A DNA stretch of 64,000 nucleotides from Paracoccaceae bacterium (GCA_011389685.1 JAABTV010000004.1:34878-98877), one strand, 5' to 3'; shown: positions 1 through 9,527, numbered from the stretch's first letter. Numbers and translations: made by a program. The notes: generated by a model not told the origin, from the sequence alone.

Positions 1-369
1 CGCACGGTGCTGCCGGGCAACACGTTCTGGAACAAGTGGACCGAATACCCGTTCAGCGCGACCCAGTGGAACCACCGTCCGCTCGAAGTGCAGATCCTGA
101 CGCTGGCCTATCGCTCGGGTGAGGCTTGGAACGAAGCGGCCTATTCCAGCGCCGAATACGACCAGCTCATCAATCAGGCCAATGCCATCGCCGATGCCGA
201 TGAGCGCCGCGTCGTCGTCGAGAAGATCGAGCGCCTGATGCGCGAGGACGGCGTCATCATCCAGCCCTATTGGCGGTCGCTCTACAACCACCACAACGGC
301 TCGCTGGTGAACTCGGCCAAGCACCCGTCGCACGAGATCCATCTCTACAAGATCGGCTTCGCGGCCTGA
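1..369 (+). CDS. Peptide ABC transporter substrate-binding protein, C-terminal end (partial)
   Basis: The reading frame is open from the first base, so the gene begins to the left of the window; only the last 122 residues are present. They fit the C-terminal lobe of family 5 (DppA/OppA-type) solute-binding proteins: a Trp/Tyr-rich segment around residues 8-45, an AYSSAEYD stretch, then a helical ERRVVVEKIERLMREDG segment and a final PYWRSLYNHH-like strand. Two permeases and a double ATPase follow on the same strand, so this is the periplasmic receptor of that importer. The ligand (di- or oligopeptide or another compound) cannot be told from this fragment. Confidence 0.85.
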   Translation, partial: RTVLPGNTFWNKWTEYPFSATQWNHRPLEVQILTLAYRSGEAWNEAAYSSAEYDQLINQANAIADADERRVVVEKIERLMREDGVIIQPYWRSLYNHHNGSLVNSAKHPSHEIHLYKIGFAA

Positions 370-479
370 TCGCCACGCGGCACTGAAACAAGGGCGGGCG
401 CACCCGATGCGCCCGCCACACCAAGCCGGACCAAACCGGCACAGGGGCAAACGACCCCGAAAACAACTGGGAGATTCCG

Positions 480-1565
480 ATGGGGCTTTTCATTCTCCGG
501 CGGGTCATGACGATGGTGCTGACCGCGCTTTGTCTGACCTTTGTCGTCTTTTTGCTCACCAATCTTTACCCGAACCTCGAAAAACTGGCCAAGACCGAAG
601 GCAACATGCGCATGACCGATGCGCAGGTCGAAAGCTGGCTTGGCGCAAACGGATACCTGCAACCCCTGCCCCTGAAATATGCCCAGTGGCTGGGCATCGC
701 ACCGGGTTTCGTCAGCACCACCGAGGACGGCGCGACCGTCGGCCATTGCATCCAGCCCGGTGTCGATCCCGAAAAGGCGCCGCGCTTTTGCGGCGTGCTC
801 CAGGGCGATTGGGGCCAATCCACGGTCTTCAAGGACTCGGTGACCAATATCATCACGACCCGCCTCGGCCTCACCGCCAAGCTCATGCTCTGGGTCATGC
901 TGCTGATGGTGCCTTCGGCGCTGCTGATCGGCGTGCTGGCGGGCATGCGCGAAGGCTCGCGCACCGACCGCACGCTCTCGACCTTCGCAATCTCCACCAC
1001 CGCGACGCCGGAATATGTCTCGGGCGTGATTTTCATCGCGCTTCTGGCATCATCGCGCTACGGGCTCTCGCCGCTCCTGGTCGAATGGGGGCTGATCGAC
1101 GGCGGGACACTCTTCAAGGGCACCGCCACCAGCGCCATGGAAAACGCCAATTTCGGGAATTTCTTCCTGCCGGTGCTGACCATCGCACTCTACGGCATGG
1201 GATATATCGCGCGCATGACCCGCGCCTCCATGGCCGAGGTCATGACCGCGCAATATATCCGCACCGCCCGGCTCAAGGGGGTGGTGTTCCGCAACATCGT
1301 GATGAAACACGCGCTCAGGAACGCGCTCATCGCGCCCTTCACCGTCATCATGCTGCAGATCCCGTGGCTGCTGAACGGTGTGGTCATCGTCGAAACCCTG
1401 TTCAACTACAAGGGCTTCGGCTGGACGCTGGTGCAGGCCGCCAGCAATAACGACATCGAACTGCTGCTCGCGGTCTCGGTCGTCTCGGTGATCGTGGTTC
1501 TGATCACACAGCTGATTTCCGATATCGGCTATGTGTTCCTCAATCCGCGCATCCGCATGTCATAA
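480..1565 (+). CDS. Peptide-type ABC transporter permease (DppB-like)
   Basis: A 361-residue integral membrane protein of the DppB/OppB family, which forms half of the membrane channel of an ABC importer. There is an N-terminal membrane helix at about residues 8-30, a periplasmic segment to about 130 that is larger than in short DppB proteins, and then the BPD_transp_1 core with five helices. An EAA-type loop (TARLKGVVFRNIVMKHALRNAL) lies near residues 262-283, where the ATPase docks. The start is supported by GGAGA about 6 nt upstream. The second permease follows after 17 nt, so the two are surely co-transcribed. Confidence 0.92.
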   Translation: MGLFILRRVMTMVLTALCLTFVVFLLTNLYPNLEKLAKTEGNMRMTDAQVESWLGANGYLQPLPLKYAQWLGIAPGFVSTTEDGATVGHCIQPGVDPEKAPRFCGVLQGDWGQSTVFKDSVTNIITTRLGLTAKLMLWVMLLMVPSALLIGVLAGMREGSRTDRTLSTFAISTTATPEYVSGVIFIALLASSRYGLSPLLVEWGLIDGGTLFKGTATSAMENANFGNFFLPVLTIALYGMGYIARMTRASMAEVMTAQYIRTARLKGVVFRNIVMKHALRNALIAPFTVIMLQIPWLLNGVVIVETLFNYKGFGWTLVQAASNNDIELLLAVSVVSVIVVLITQLISDIGYVFLNPRIRMS

Positions 1566-1582
1566 CGAAGGAGAGCCGAGAC

Positions 1583-3280
1583 ATGGAACCGCTTACCTGG
1601 TTTGGCGCCTATGGCAGCTCTTTCGGCCCGCTGCTTCTGGTGCTCGCGACCCTGGCCATCACCTGCGGGCTCTGCGCCGCGCTGCTGGCTTTCATCGACA
1701 ACACCCCACGGGCGAGTTTCTCGCTGTTCAACGGCGTCGCCGTGCTGCTTCTGCTGCTGGTGGGTTTCACCTATGTCTATGGCGGGCTGACCGGCGCCGA
1801 GGGCGGCGCCATGCCGCTTTCGACCCTGGGCTGGATGCTTGGCACGCTGGCCGCGCTTGCGGTCTTCGCCGCGATGCTGGCGTGGTTTCTGGACAATTTC
1901 TTCGACAATCCCGCCGCCTTCATGGGCATCCTGTTCAAATGGGCCATCTACGGCGTCGGCGCGGTCGTGGTGCTCTGGCTGGTGGTCACGCTGCTCTGGC
2001 AGGGGGCGGCGCACAAGGAATGGCTCGCCGGCTTCGACGCCGCCGACATGCCCCCCGCCGAAGAGATCGCCCGCCACAGGTATATCTCGCGGCTCGAAAG
2101 CCTCGGCATCCTCGCCAATGTGGCGATCCGCTTCACCCCGGTCTGGATCGCCCTCGTTGTCCTCTATGGCGTGTCGATCCGCTACAAGCGGCGGCTCGGT
2201 CTCTATGGCAAGCTGTTTGACAGCGTGATCGGCATGATCGGTTTCGGCCTCGTGATGTTCTGGGTCTTCACCGCGCTTTTCGTCGGCGTGTTCGACATGA
2301 TCGCCACCCATGCCGCGCTCGAACAGGCGTCGGGCATGAAGAACAAGCTGCCGGGCACGCCGCTCATGCGGGCCGGCCCCGAAGAGTTCCCGTTCTACCT
2401 GCTGGGCGGCGACAACCTTGCGCGCGACATCTTCTCGCGCATGGTCTATGGCAGCACGATCGTGATCCAGATCGCCCCGCTGGCGACGCTCTTTGCGTTC
2501 ATGGTGGGGATCACGCTGGGGCTTCCGGCGGGCTATTACAGTGGCAAGCTCGACACCGCGCTGTCCTTCCTCGCCAACCTGATTCTCGCCTTCCCGGTGA
2601 TCCTGCTCTTCTACCTGCTGGTGACACCCGAGATCGTGCAGACCGGCCTGCCGCAATACATGGCGATGGTGCTGTTCCTGTTCCCGCTGGTGTTCATGGG
2701 TGTGCTGATCCAGTCGCGGTTCCGAACCCAGCCGCAAAAGAACGTGATCTGGATAGCGGTGGTCCTGATCCCGCTCTTCCTGCTCTACGCGGCGGCGATC
2801 AACGATGGCGGCCCGGATTCCAAGATCCGGTTCTGGCCGCTCGACTTCTTCGACATCCCGCCGGGGATTCTCGTGGTGTTCGTCGCGGTGGTCTTCGTCA
2901 ACTCGCCCACCGTCTTCCGGATCGTGCGCGGCCTCGTGATGGACATCCAGACGCGCGATTACGTGGCCGCCGCCCAGACCCGGGGCGAACGTCCGTGGTA
3001 TATCATGCTCTGGGAGATCCTGCCCAATGCGCGCGGGCCGCTGATCGTCGATTTCTGCCTGCGCATCGGCTACACCACGATCCTTCTGGGGACATTGGGC
3101 TTCTTCGGCCTCGGCCTGCCGCCCGAAAGCCCCGACTGGGGGACGACGATCAACGAGGGGCGCAAGCTGCTGTCGATCTATCCGCACCCTGCCCTGCCAC
3201 CCGCCTTCGCGCTTCTGAGCCTCGTGCTCGGCCTCAATCTTCTGGCCGACGGGCTGCGCGAAGAATCACTGAAGGATTGA
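1583..3280 (+). CDS. Peptide-type ABC transporter permease (DppC-like, long form)
   Basis: Second channel subunit of the importer, preceded by a good GAAGGAGAG ribosome site. At 565 residues it is almost twice the length of a standard DppC (about 300). The C-terminal half has the BPD_transp_1 fold, with LGGDNLARDIFSRMVYG near residue 272 and an EAA loop (AAAQTRGERPWYIMLWEIL) near 457-475. The N-terminal 250 residues add five or six extra hydrophobic helices (about 10-40, 50-70, 75-105, 115-145, 175-200, 215-240) of unknown role. It most likely pairs with the preceding permease. Confidence 0.9.
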   Translation: MEPLTWFGAYGSSFGPLLLVLATLAITCGLCAALLAFIDNTPRASFSLFNGVAVLLLLLVGFTYVYGGLTGAEGGAMPLSTLGWMLGTLAALAVFAAMLAWFLDNFFDNPAAFMGILFKWAIYGVGAVVVLWLVVTLLWQGAAHKEWLAGFDAADMPPAEEIARHRYISRLESLGILANVAIRFTPVWIALVVLYGVSIRYKRRLGLYGKLFDSVIGMIGFGLVMFWVFTALFVGVFDMIATHAALEQASGMKNKLPGTPLMRAGPEEFPFYLLGGDNLARDIFSRMVYGSTIVIQIAPLATLFAFMVGITLGLPAGYYSGKLDTALSFLANLILAFPVILLFYLLVTPEIVQTGLPQYMAMVLFLFPLVFMGVLIQSRFRTQPQKNVIWIAVVLIPLFLLYAAAINDGGPDSKIRFWPLDFFDIPPGILVVFVAVVFVNSPTVFRIVRGLVMDIQTRDYVAAAQTRGERPWYIMLWEILPNARGPLIVDFCLRIGYTTILLGTLGFFGLGLPPESPDWGTTINEGRKLLSIYPHPALPPAFALLSLVLGLNLLADGLREESLKD

Positions 3281-3343
3281 ACCCGTGATGAGCAAGGCGA
3301 ACGGCACGGTAACGAACACCCCTCGGCCAAGGGCGACATCCGG

Positions 3344-3375
3344 CGGCAGCCGGATGTCAGCCGGGCGGTGCACGC
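3344..3375 (+). repeat. Dispersed 32-bp intergenic repeat, copy 1
   Basis: In the gap between the second permease and the fused ATPase. It matches 29 of 32 bases with 8448-8479, the last 18 being identical (CAGCCGGGCGGTGCACGC). It contains the palindrome GTGCAC. The function is unknown; a noncoding repeat family or a shared protein-binding site are both possible. Confidence 0.6.
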
Positions 3376-3414
3376 ATGTCACCCCCCCTGTCGGGGCGTG
3401 AAAGGAGAAAGTTA

Positions 3415-5511
3415 ATGCCGAAAATCCATGATTACGACGGCCCCATCCTCGAGATCGACAAGCTCTCGATTTCCTTCTTCACGCGACTGCACGAAATCCC
3501 CGCGGTGATGGATTTCTCGGTCAAGGTCAGCCCCGGCGAAGCCGTTGGTCTTGTTGGGGAATCCGGTTGCGGCAAATCGACGGTCGCGCTGGGCGTGATG
3601 CGCGATCTGGGCAAGAACGGCCGCATCGTCGGTGGCTCGGTCAAGTTCAAGGGCCGCGACATGGCCGCCCTGAGTGACGCCGAGCTGCGCAACCTGCGTG
3701 GCAATGAAATTGCCATGATTTATCAAGAGCCTATGGCCTCCCTCAACCCCGCCATGCGGATCGGCAAGCAGTTGATGGAAGTGCCGATGATCCACGAGGG
3801 GCTGAGCGAACACGAATCCTACCAGCGCGCCCTCGAAGTCGTCACCGACGTCAAGCTCCCCGACCCCGAACGCATCCTGCGCAGCTATCCCCACCAGCTT
3901 TCGGGCGGCCAGCAACAGCGCATCGTGATCGCCATGGCCTTGATGTCAAAGCCTTCCTTGCTGATCCTCGATGAGCCCACGACCGCGCTCGACGTCACGG
4001 TCGAGGCGGCGGTGGTCGAACTGGTCAAGGATCTGGGCAAGAAATACGGCACCTCGATGCTGTTCATCTCGCACAATCTCGGCCTCGTGCTGGAAACCTG
4101 CGACCGGATTTGCGTGATGTATTCCGGCGAAGCGGTCGAACGCGGCGATATCGAAACCGTGTTCAACAACATGCAACACCCTTATACCCAAGCGCTTTTC
4201 CGCTCGATCCCGCTGCCCGGCGCCGACAAGAACTCGCGCCCGCTGGTGGCGATTCCGGGCAATTTCCCGCTGCCCCACGAACGCCCCCCGGGCTGCAATT
4301 TCGGGCCCCGCTGCGACTATTTCCAGGCCGGGCTTTGCGATCAGGACGACATCACCATGAAGGATGTCGATGGCGACGGTCTGCACGAAACCCGCTGCCT
4401 GCGCTTCCGCGATATCGACTGGAACGCACCCATCACCCTGGCCCAGACCAAGACCAAGGGCGAGATCGGGCGCGTCGTCCTCAAGATGGACAATCTCAAG
4501 AAATATTACGAGGTCGCCGCCAATGCCCTCTTTGGAGGTGGCGAAAAGCGCGTGGTCAAGGCCAACGAAACCCTCAGCTTCGAGGCCCGCGAAAGCGAAA
4601 CCCTTGCCATCGTTGGAGAATCCGGCTGTGGCAAATCGACCTTCGCCAAGGTTCTGATGGGGCTGGAAACCGCAACGGATGGCGAGATCCTGCTCGACGG
4701 CAAGAACATAGAACAGATCCCGATCGACAAGCGCGACACTAAGACGGTGGCGGATATCCAGATGGTGTTCCAGAACCCGTTCGACACGCTCAACCCCTCG
4801 ATGGCCGTGGGCAGCCAGATCATGCGCGCGCTCGATATCTTCGGCATCGGCAAGAACGATGCGGAACGGCGCACGCGCATGCTCGAACTGCTGGACCTCG
4901 TGAAACTGCCGCGCGAATTTGCCGACCGCATGCCGCGCCAGCTCTCGGGTGGGCAGAAACAACGCGTCGGCATCGCCCGCGCCTTTGCCGGCGGCGCCCG
5001 GATCGTCGTCGCGGACGAGCCTGTGTCGGCGCTCGACGTGTCGGTTCAGGCCGCCGTGACCGATCTGTTGATGGAAATTCAACGCAACGAGAAGACAACG
5101 CTCCTGTTCATTTCGCACGACCTGTCGATCGTGCGCTATCTCTCGGATCGGGTCATGGTGATGTATCTCGGACATGTGGTCGAACTGGGCAGCACCGACG
5201 AGGTGTTCTCGCCGCCCTACCACCCCTATACCGAGGCGCTGCTCTCGGCGGTGCCGATCGCCGACACCCATGTCACGAAAAAACATATCGTGCTCGAAGG
5301 AGACATCCCCTCGGCGATGAATCCGCCGAGCGGCTGCCCGTTCCAGACGCGCTGCGGCTGGAAATCAAGGGTGCCGGGCAACCTTTGCGAAGAAGAGGTG
5401 CCCCCGGTGCGCCAGCTCAAACCCGGCCACCAGATCAAGTGCCACCTCTCGGATGAAGAGCTTGCGAACATGGAACCGGTCATCAAGTTCGGGCAGGAGG
5501 CGGCCGAGTAA
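3415..5511 (+). CDS. Dipeptide/oligopeptide ABC transporter ATPase, fused DppD-DppF type
   Basis: A 698-residue protein with two complete ABC ATPase domains, replacing the usual DppD and DppF pair. Domain 1 has Walker A GESGCGKST at residues 48-56, signature LSGGQQQRI and Walker B LLILDEPTTALD. Domain 2 has a second GESGCGKST near 401, signature LSGGQKQRV and Walker B IVVADEPVSALD. Each half ends with the oligopeptide-transporter C-terminal extension containing Cys clusters (GCNFGPRC, GCPFQTRC). I chose the ATG at 3415 because AAAGGAGA lies 6 nt upstream; an in-frame ATG at 3376 has no such site. It energises the importer encoded just upstream, 134 nt after the long permease. Confidence 0.94.
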   Translation: MPKIHDYDGPILEIDKLSISFFTRLHEIPAVMDFSVKVSPGEAVGLVGESGCGKSTVALGVMRDLGKNGRIVGGSVKFKGRDMAALSDAELRNLRGNEIAMIYQEPMASLNPAMRIGKQLMEVPMIHEGLSEHESYQRALEVVTDVKLPDPERILRSYPHQLSGGQQQRIVIAMALMSKPSLLILDEPTTALDVTVEAAVVELVKDLGKKYGTSMLFISHNLGLVLETCDRICVMYSGEAVERGDIETVFNNMQHPYTQALFRSIPLPGADKNSRPLVAIPGNFPLPHERPPGCNFGPRCDYFQAGLCDQDDITMKDVDGDGLHETRCLRFRDIDWNAPITLAQTKTKGEIGRVVLKMDNLKKYYEVAANALFGGGEKRVVKANETLSFEARESETLAIVGESGCGKSTFAKVLMGLETATDGEILLDGKNIEQIPIDKRDTKTVADIQMVFQNPFDTLNPSMAVGSQIMRALDIFGIGKNDAERRTRMLELLDLVKLPREFADRMPRQLSGGQKQRVGIARAFAGGARIVVADEPVSALDVSVQAAVTDLLMEIQRNEKTTLLFISHDLSIVRYLSDRVMVMYLGHVVELGSTDEVFSPPYHPYTEALLSAVPIADTHVTKKHIVLEGDIPSAMNPPSGCPFQTRCGWKSRVPGNLCEEEVPPVRQLKPGHQIKCHLSDEELANMEPVIKFGQEAAE

Positions 5512-5527
5512 GCTTTCGACCCGAAAG

Positions 5528-5562
5528 GAACGTGGGCCGCAATCCTGCCCACGTTCTTTTTT
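5528..5562 (+). terminator. Rho-independent terminator after the ABC importer operon
   Basis: GAACGTGGGC pairs perfectly with GCCCACGTTC (10 bp stem, 9-nt loop), followed directly by six T. It starts 17 nt after the stop of the ATPase gene, so it ends the ABC importer operon before the VOC gene. Confidence 0.88.
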
Positions 5563-5624
5563 CCCTTGATGGTTACAAATGCAACCATCAAACCGGGGAC
5601 CAGCAAAGCAAAAGGACGCACATC

Positions 5625-6167
5625 ATGAAAATCGAGAAAATCCACCACGTCGCCTATCGGTGCAAGGACGCCAAGGAAACCGTCGAATGGTATGGCAAGA
5701 TGCTGAACATGGATTTCGTGCTCGCCATCGCCGAGGATCACGTGCCTTCGACCCACGAGCCCGACCCCTACATGCACGTGTTCCTCGACGCCGGGAACGG
5801 CAATGTCCTGGCCTTTTTCGAACTGCCGACCAAGCCCGAAATGGGACGCGACCCGAACACGCCCGAATGGGTGCAGCATATCGCGTTCAAGGTGAAGGAC
5901 CGCGCGGAACTCGTTGAATTCAAGGAACATCTTGAGGCAAGCGGAGTCGAGGTTCTGGGCGTGACCGACCATTCGATCTTTCACTCGATCTATTTCTTCG
6001 ACCCCAACGGCCACCGTGTCGAACTGGCCTGTCCCGACCCCGAGGAAGACGCCATGCTGGCCCGCCTCAACGCCGTTAAATGGGACATGCTCGAAGACTG
6101 GAGCCGCACGAAGAAGGCCCCGCAACATGCCGACTGGCTGCATGCGAAAGAGCTTGAAAAGGACTGA
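5625..6167 (+). CDS. VOC superfamily (glyoxalase/dioxygenase fold) protein
   Basis: A 180-residue metalloprotein of the vicinal oxygen chelate fold. The repeat begins with IHHVAYRCKDAKETVEWYG, typical of the first beta-alpha-beta module with its metal-ligand His. HIAFKVKD near residue 86 starts the second module, and FFDPNGHRVELACP near residues 125-138 supplies the closing Glu ligand. The ATG at 5625 gives the canonical family N-terminus; the longer frame from 5532 runs through the upstream terminator. The reaction cannot be named: glyoxalase, ring-cleavage dioxygenase or isomerase are all possible. Confidence 0.8.
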   Translation: MKIEKIHHVAYRCKDAKETVEWYGKMLNMDFVLAIAEDHVPSTHEPDPYMHVFLDAGNGNVLAFFELPTKPEMGRDPNTPEWVQHIAFKVKDRAELVEFKEHLEASGVEVLGVTDHSIFHSIYFFDPNGHRVELACPDPEEDAMLARLNAVKWDMLEDWSRTKKAPQHADWLHAKELEKD

Positions 6168-6191
6168 GCGGAATTGGCATCCGGGGCGGCG

Positions 6192-6779
6192 TCAACTGCC
6201 CCAGATCACCTTGACGTAATTCCGTGTCTCTTTGTAAGGCGGCACGCCGCCATGTTTCTTGACCGCATCCGGCCCGGCATTATAGGCCGCCAGCGCGAGG
6301 CGCCATGATCCGAACGCGCGATATTGTGCCATCAGGTATCGCGCGCCACCATTGAGGTTTTCATAAGGATCATGCGGATTGACCCGCAAGGCCCGCGCCG
6401 TTCCGGGCATGAGCTGCGCCAGCCCGATCGCCCCCTTGTGCGACACCGCCTTGACCTTCCAGCCTGATTCCTGCTGAACCAGCCGCAGGAACAGATCCTC
6501 GGGCACCCCGTGCCGCCGGGCCGCATCGCGCGCCATGGCCAGATAGGGCCCCTTGTATGTGCCGGAATAAGTCTTGCCATCGCCCCATTTCGACGGGGTG
6601 ACAACGCTGGGCGGTTGCAGCCGCACCGAGGCATTGTATTGCGATTTCGCGCGGGTATCGAGAATCTTGGTCTGCGACTTGAAAAGCTTGCTGCGAGATT
6701 TGGTCGACAGGATATCCGCCACCGCCACCTGCGGCATCGCGAGGCCCGCAATCGCCACCAGAACCAGAACCTTGCGCAT
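6192..6779 (-). CDS. Secreted lytic transglycosylase (SLT domain)
   Basis: A 195-residue exported murein hydrolase. An N-terminal signal peptide ([18 protein letters not shown]) is followed by a short linker and an SLT (Slt70 C-terminal type) domain from about residue 80. The catalytic Glu lies in QQESGW. The family motifs [13 protein letters not shown] and AYNAGPDAV are intact. It should cleave the MurNAc-GlcNAc bond with formation of 1,6-anhydro-MurNAc. Starting at the ATG at 6779 puts the signal peptide at the very N-terminus; the frame is open 11 codons further upstream. It is a single gene, convergent with the VOC gene. Confidence 0.9.
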   Translation of the reverse strand: MRKVLVLVAIAGLAMPQVAVADILSTKSRSKLFKSQTKILDTRAKSQYNASVRLQPPSVVTPSKWGDGKTYSGTYKGPYLAMARDAARRHGVPEDLFLRLVQQESGWKVKAVSHKGAIGLAQLMPGTARALRVNPHDPYENLNGGARYLMAQYRAFGSWRLALAAYNAGPDAVKKHGGVPPYKETRNYVKVIWGS

Positions 6780-6994
6780 GTCCTCACCCACCCGAAAGCC
6801 GTCGTTGCACACCGTTATAAACAGTTTTCACGATTCTTCCAGATCAACCACACCCATCGACGCAGATCAAGACCACCGCCAATCCGCCCGCATCGCCGGA
6901 CCTGCCCGGTTTCGTTCTCATTTTAGGCTTTTCTTAACCGGTTCGGGATGATGTAAGCTGGAGATGAGAAACTTGGATTCTGTGGGAGAAGACG

Positions 6995-7450
6995 ATGGCC
7001 GGCTCGGTGAACAAGGTTATTCTGATTGGCAACCTCGGTCGCGACCCCGAAACGCGCACCTTTCAGGATGGCGGCAAACTGTGCAACCTGCGCATCGCGA
7101 CTTCGGAGAACTGGAAAGACCGCAATACGGGTGAACGGCGCGAACAGACCGAATGGCATTCCGTCGTCCTGCGCGGCGAGGGTCTTGTCGGCGTGGCGGA
7201 ACGATACCTGCGCAAGGGCTCCAAGGTTTACATCGAAGGGCAGTTGCGGACCCGCAAATGGCAGGACCAGAACGGTCAGGACCGCTATTCAACCGAGGTG
7301 GTCGTCTCGGGCTTCGGCGGCTCCATGGTGATGCTTGACGGGCGCAGCGAAGGCGGTGGCGGCGGTGGCGGCCAATCCGGCCCGGATTACGGCAGCGACC
7401 CCGGCAGCAGCGGCCCGGGCCAGGGCTACGACGACGAGATTCCGTTCTGA
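6995..7450 (+). CDS. ssb: Single-stranded DNA-binding protein
   Basis: 151 residues with an N-terminal OB fold starting [19 protein letters not shown], which is diagnostic of bacterial SSB. A Gly-rich flexible linker follows at about residues 115-140, then the acidic tail DDEIPF that recruits repair and replication partners. It binds ssDNA as a homotetramer in replication, recombination and repair. GGGAGAAG lies upstream of the ATG. Confidence 0.97.
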   Translation: MAGSVNKVILIGNLGRDPETRTFQDGGKLCNLRIATSENWKDRNTGERREQTEWHSVVLRGEGLVGVAERYLRKGSKVYIEGQLRTRKWQDQNGQDRYSTEVVVSGFGGSMVMLDGRSEGGGGGGGQSGPDYGSDPGSSGPGQGYDDEIPF

Positions 7451-7547
7451 GCGCCCCCTTGCAACATCCGGTGCCCCACCATGACGCGGCCGTCCGCGCG
7501 CCCCGCCCGGCCTTGATTCCGAACCGGCCCTGCCCCATGTCAAGAGC

Positions 7548-8258
7548 ATGACCCGGGTTCTCGCCGTCTTCACCCTGACCGTTGCCATCGGCTTTGCGCT
7601 GGTGCCGTTCCTGACCTCGGGGTTCAACGGCTTCACCGCCGATCAGTTTCCGGTGCCGCAAATCGACCCGCCGGTGCAGCCTGCGGGCTATGCCTTTTCG
7701 ATCTGGGGGCTGATCTATCTCTGGCTCATCGTCGGCGCGGTCTATGGTCTCGTCAAACGCCCCGATGCGCCGGGCTGGCACGCTGCACGACCTGCCCTGC
7801 TGGTCAGCCTGCTGATGGGCATGTTCTGGATCCCGCTCGCCCAGGTCTCGGTGCTCTGGGCGACGGCGTTGATCTGGCTGATGCTGGTCACGTCCCTTGC
7901 TGCGCTCTTGCGCGCCCATCGGCAAGACCGGCTCTGGCTGCGCGAACCGATCGGGCTTTATGCCGGCTGGCTCACCGCCGCCGCCTGCGTCTCGATCGGG
8001 CTGATGCTTGCCGGGTATGGCGTGACCGGGCCGACCGTGGCCGCGCTGATCGCGCTGGCCCTTGCCCTCTTGATCGCCACCGCGATCACCCGCGCGCGCC
8101 CCGATACGCTGGCCTATCCGCTCGGCGTGATCTGGGCGCTGATCGGCGTGGTCGTTCAGAACAGCGCGCCGCTCGACCCGGCCCCGCTCGGCCTCGCCAT
8201 CATCGGCATTGCCGCCCTCGCGGCGCAGGCGTGGCGCAACGCACGCACGCGCGATTAG
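7548..8258 (+). CDS. Polytopic membrane protein, distantly TspO/tryptophan-rich-like
   Basis: 236 residues with about seven hydrophobic segments and hardly any soluble domain. PAGYAFSIWGLIYLWLIVG near residue 45 resembles the Pro/Trp-rich helix 1-2 region of TspO/MBR-type sensory proteins, and many annotated relatives carry that name. No catalytic motif is visible. It sits alone, 97 nt after ssb. Treat the TspO link as weak; what is secure is an inner-membrane protein of unknown role. Confidence 0.55.
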   Translation: MTRVLAVFTLTVAIGFALVPFLTSGFNGFTADQFPVPQIDPPVQPAGYAFSIWGLIYLWLIVGAVYGLVKRPDAPGWHAARPALLVSLLMGMFWIPLAQVSVLWATALIWLMLVTSLAALLRAHRQDRLWLREPIGLYAGWLTAAACVSIGLMLAGYGVTGPTVAALIALALALLIATAITRARPDTLAYPLGVIWALIGVVVQNSAPLDPAPLGLAIIGIAALAAQAWRNARTRD

Positions 8259-8531
8259 TCCATTTCGCGGCGCCCAAATCGGATCCTGAGCCAACGTCAC
8301 GCGCGTGCCCGCATTTGGGGGGACTATGCCCGCTCCGCAATCGGCCCGAGCAAAACGGAAGCGATTGAACGCAAAATGCGATACACCGCCCGCACCCTCC
8401 GTTAACCATCTCACGCAACACCCCGCCCCACGGGGTTAACCTTTGCCCGGCAGCCGCGTGGCAGCCGGGCGGTGCACGCTTTGTGCATCGTGATTTCGCA
8501 TCAAAACCAGAGCGCGTTAACGTTAACGGGT
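8259..8531. other. Convergent intergenic region carrying repeat copy 2
   Basis: 273 bp between the membrane protein gene and the convergent desaturase gene. I see no tRNA, no plausible ORF and no clear terminator with a T tract. The only recognisable item is the dispersed repeat at 8448-8479, followed by a short GTGCACGC/TTTGTGCATC run. Confidence 0.5.
8448..8479 (+). repeat. Dispersed 32-bp intergenic repeat, copy 2
   Basis: Matches 3344-3375 at 29 of 32 bases, in the same orientation on the + strand. Both copies sit between genes of unrelated function and neither is coding. Confidence 0.6.
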
Positions 8532-9527
8532 TCATTCGGCAGGGGCGTTCGCCATATCGCCCGCCCCATCGCGCGCCGCTGCAAACCCAACCATCCGCTG
8601 CGCCTGCTCGTCATAAAGCTTCCAGCGGTAACAGCTCATCGCCTCGCGAAAGCCGATTCGGTAACTCTCCAGAAGATCGCCCGCCTCCTCGAAGCAGCGT
8701 TTGAGGTTGTAGCAGGGGACATTCGCGTTCAGGTGGTGCAGATCGTGATAGGCGATATTGAGCGTCAAAAGGTCGAACAAGGCGCCAAACCGCAGCACCG
8801 AAGTCCCGTCCAAAGCCCCTTTTTCAAAGGTATATTCCGGCTTGCGCCCCCAATAGACCTGCTCGAAATTATGCACCACGTAAGGGATCACCGCCCCGAA
8901 CGTGGCCCCCACATAGATCGAGCCCAGAAGCACCAGAATTCCATTCCATCCCGCGACCAGGTAAAGCCCCGTGAAATACGCCACCACCATCGCATCATGC
9001 AGGATAACCCATTGAATACCCGTCTTTATCCCGTTTCGCGGAAACCGTCGCAGAATGAGGTAGAGAACGAATGGCCCGACCAGAAGCAGGGTAAAGGGCG
9101 AGCGATAAAACCGATACCACAGCCGCCGGGCCAACGGCGCGTTGCGGTATTCCTCGACCGTCATGATGTCGATTTCAAAGGCTTCCCGGTGGTCCAGATC
9201 ACCGACATGGGCATGGTGCAGATTATGGTTATAGCGCGTCGCCACATAGGGGCTCAGCGATATGGGCGAGATCACTTCGCCCACCACGTCGTTGAGCTTG
9301 CGCGATGTGAAAAAGGCCCGGTGCATGCAATCATGCTGGATCATGTAGACCCGCAACCCCATCAGCCCCGCCAGCACCGTCAGCGGCACAACCAGCCCCA
9401 ATGTTTGCGCATAAGCGATAGCCAGTCCGATGCAAAGCCCGTAGGCCAGCAGCGTCCCCCAAAGCTCGCCCCAGGCACGCCGGTCACGTTTCGCCGTGTA
9501 ACCTCTTGTAAATTGACGAATATTCAT
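8532..9527 (-). CDS. Membrane fatty acid desaturase
   Basis: 331 residues from the ATG at 9527. It has the three histidine boxes of membrane di-iron desaturases: HDCMH near residue 79, HNLHHAH near 115 and HDLHHLN near 267, separated by two hydrophobic hairpins. The enzyme would use O2 and an electron donor to insert a double bond into an acyl chain or lipid; substrate and regiochemistry are not predictable. An upstream TTG would add 23 residues that look non-coding, so I prefer 9527. It is a single gene on the minus strand. Confidence 0.88.
   Translation of the reverse strand: MNIRQFTRGYTAKRDRRAWGELWGTLLAYGLCIGLAIAYAQTLGLVVPLTVLAGLMGLRVYMIQHDCMHRAFFTSRKLNDVVGEVISPISLSPYVATRYNHNLHHAHVGDLDHREAFEIDIMTVEEYRNAPLARRLWYRFYRSPFTLLLVGPFVLYLILRRFPRNGIKTGIQWVILHDAMVVAYFTGLYLVAGWNGILVLLGSIYVGATFGAVIPYVVHNFEQVYWGRKPEYTFEKGALDGTSVLRFGALFDLLTLNIAYHDLHHLNANVPCYNLKRCFEEAGDLLESYRIGFREAMSCYRWKLYDEQAQRMVGFAAARDGAGDMANAPAE

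Noticed and set aside
1529..3187. Long open frame of 552 codons on the minus strand
   Set aside because: It is fully antisense to a well-supported permease gene, is rich in Arg/His/Asp/Glu as expected of shadow frames in high-GC DNA, and has no family resemblance.
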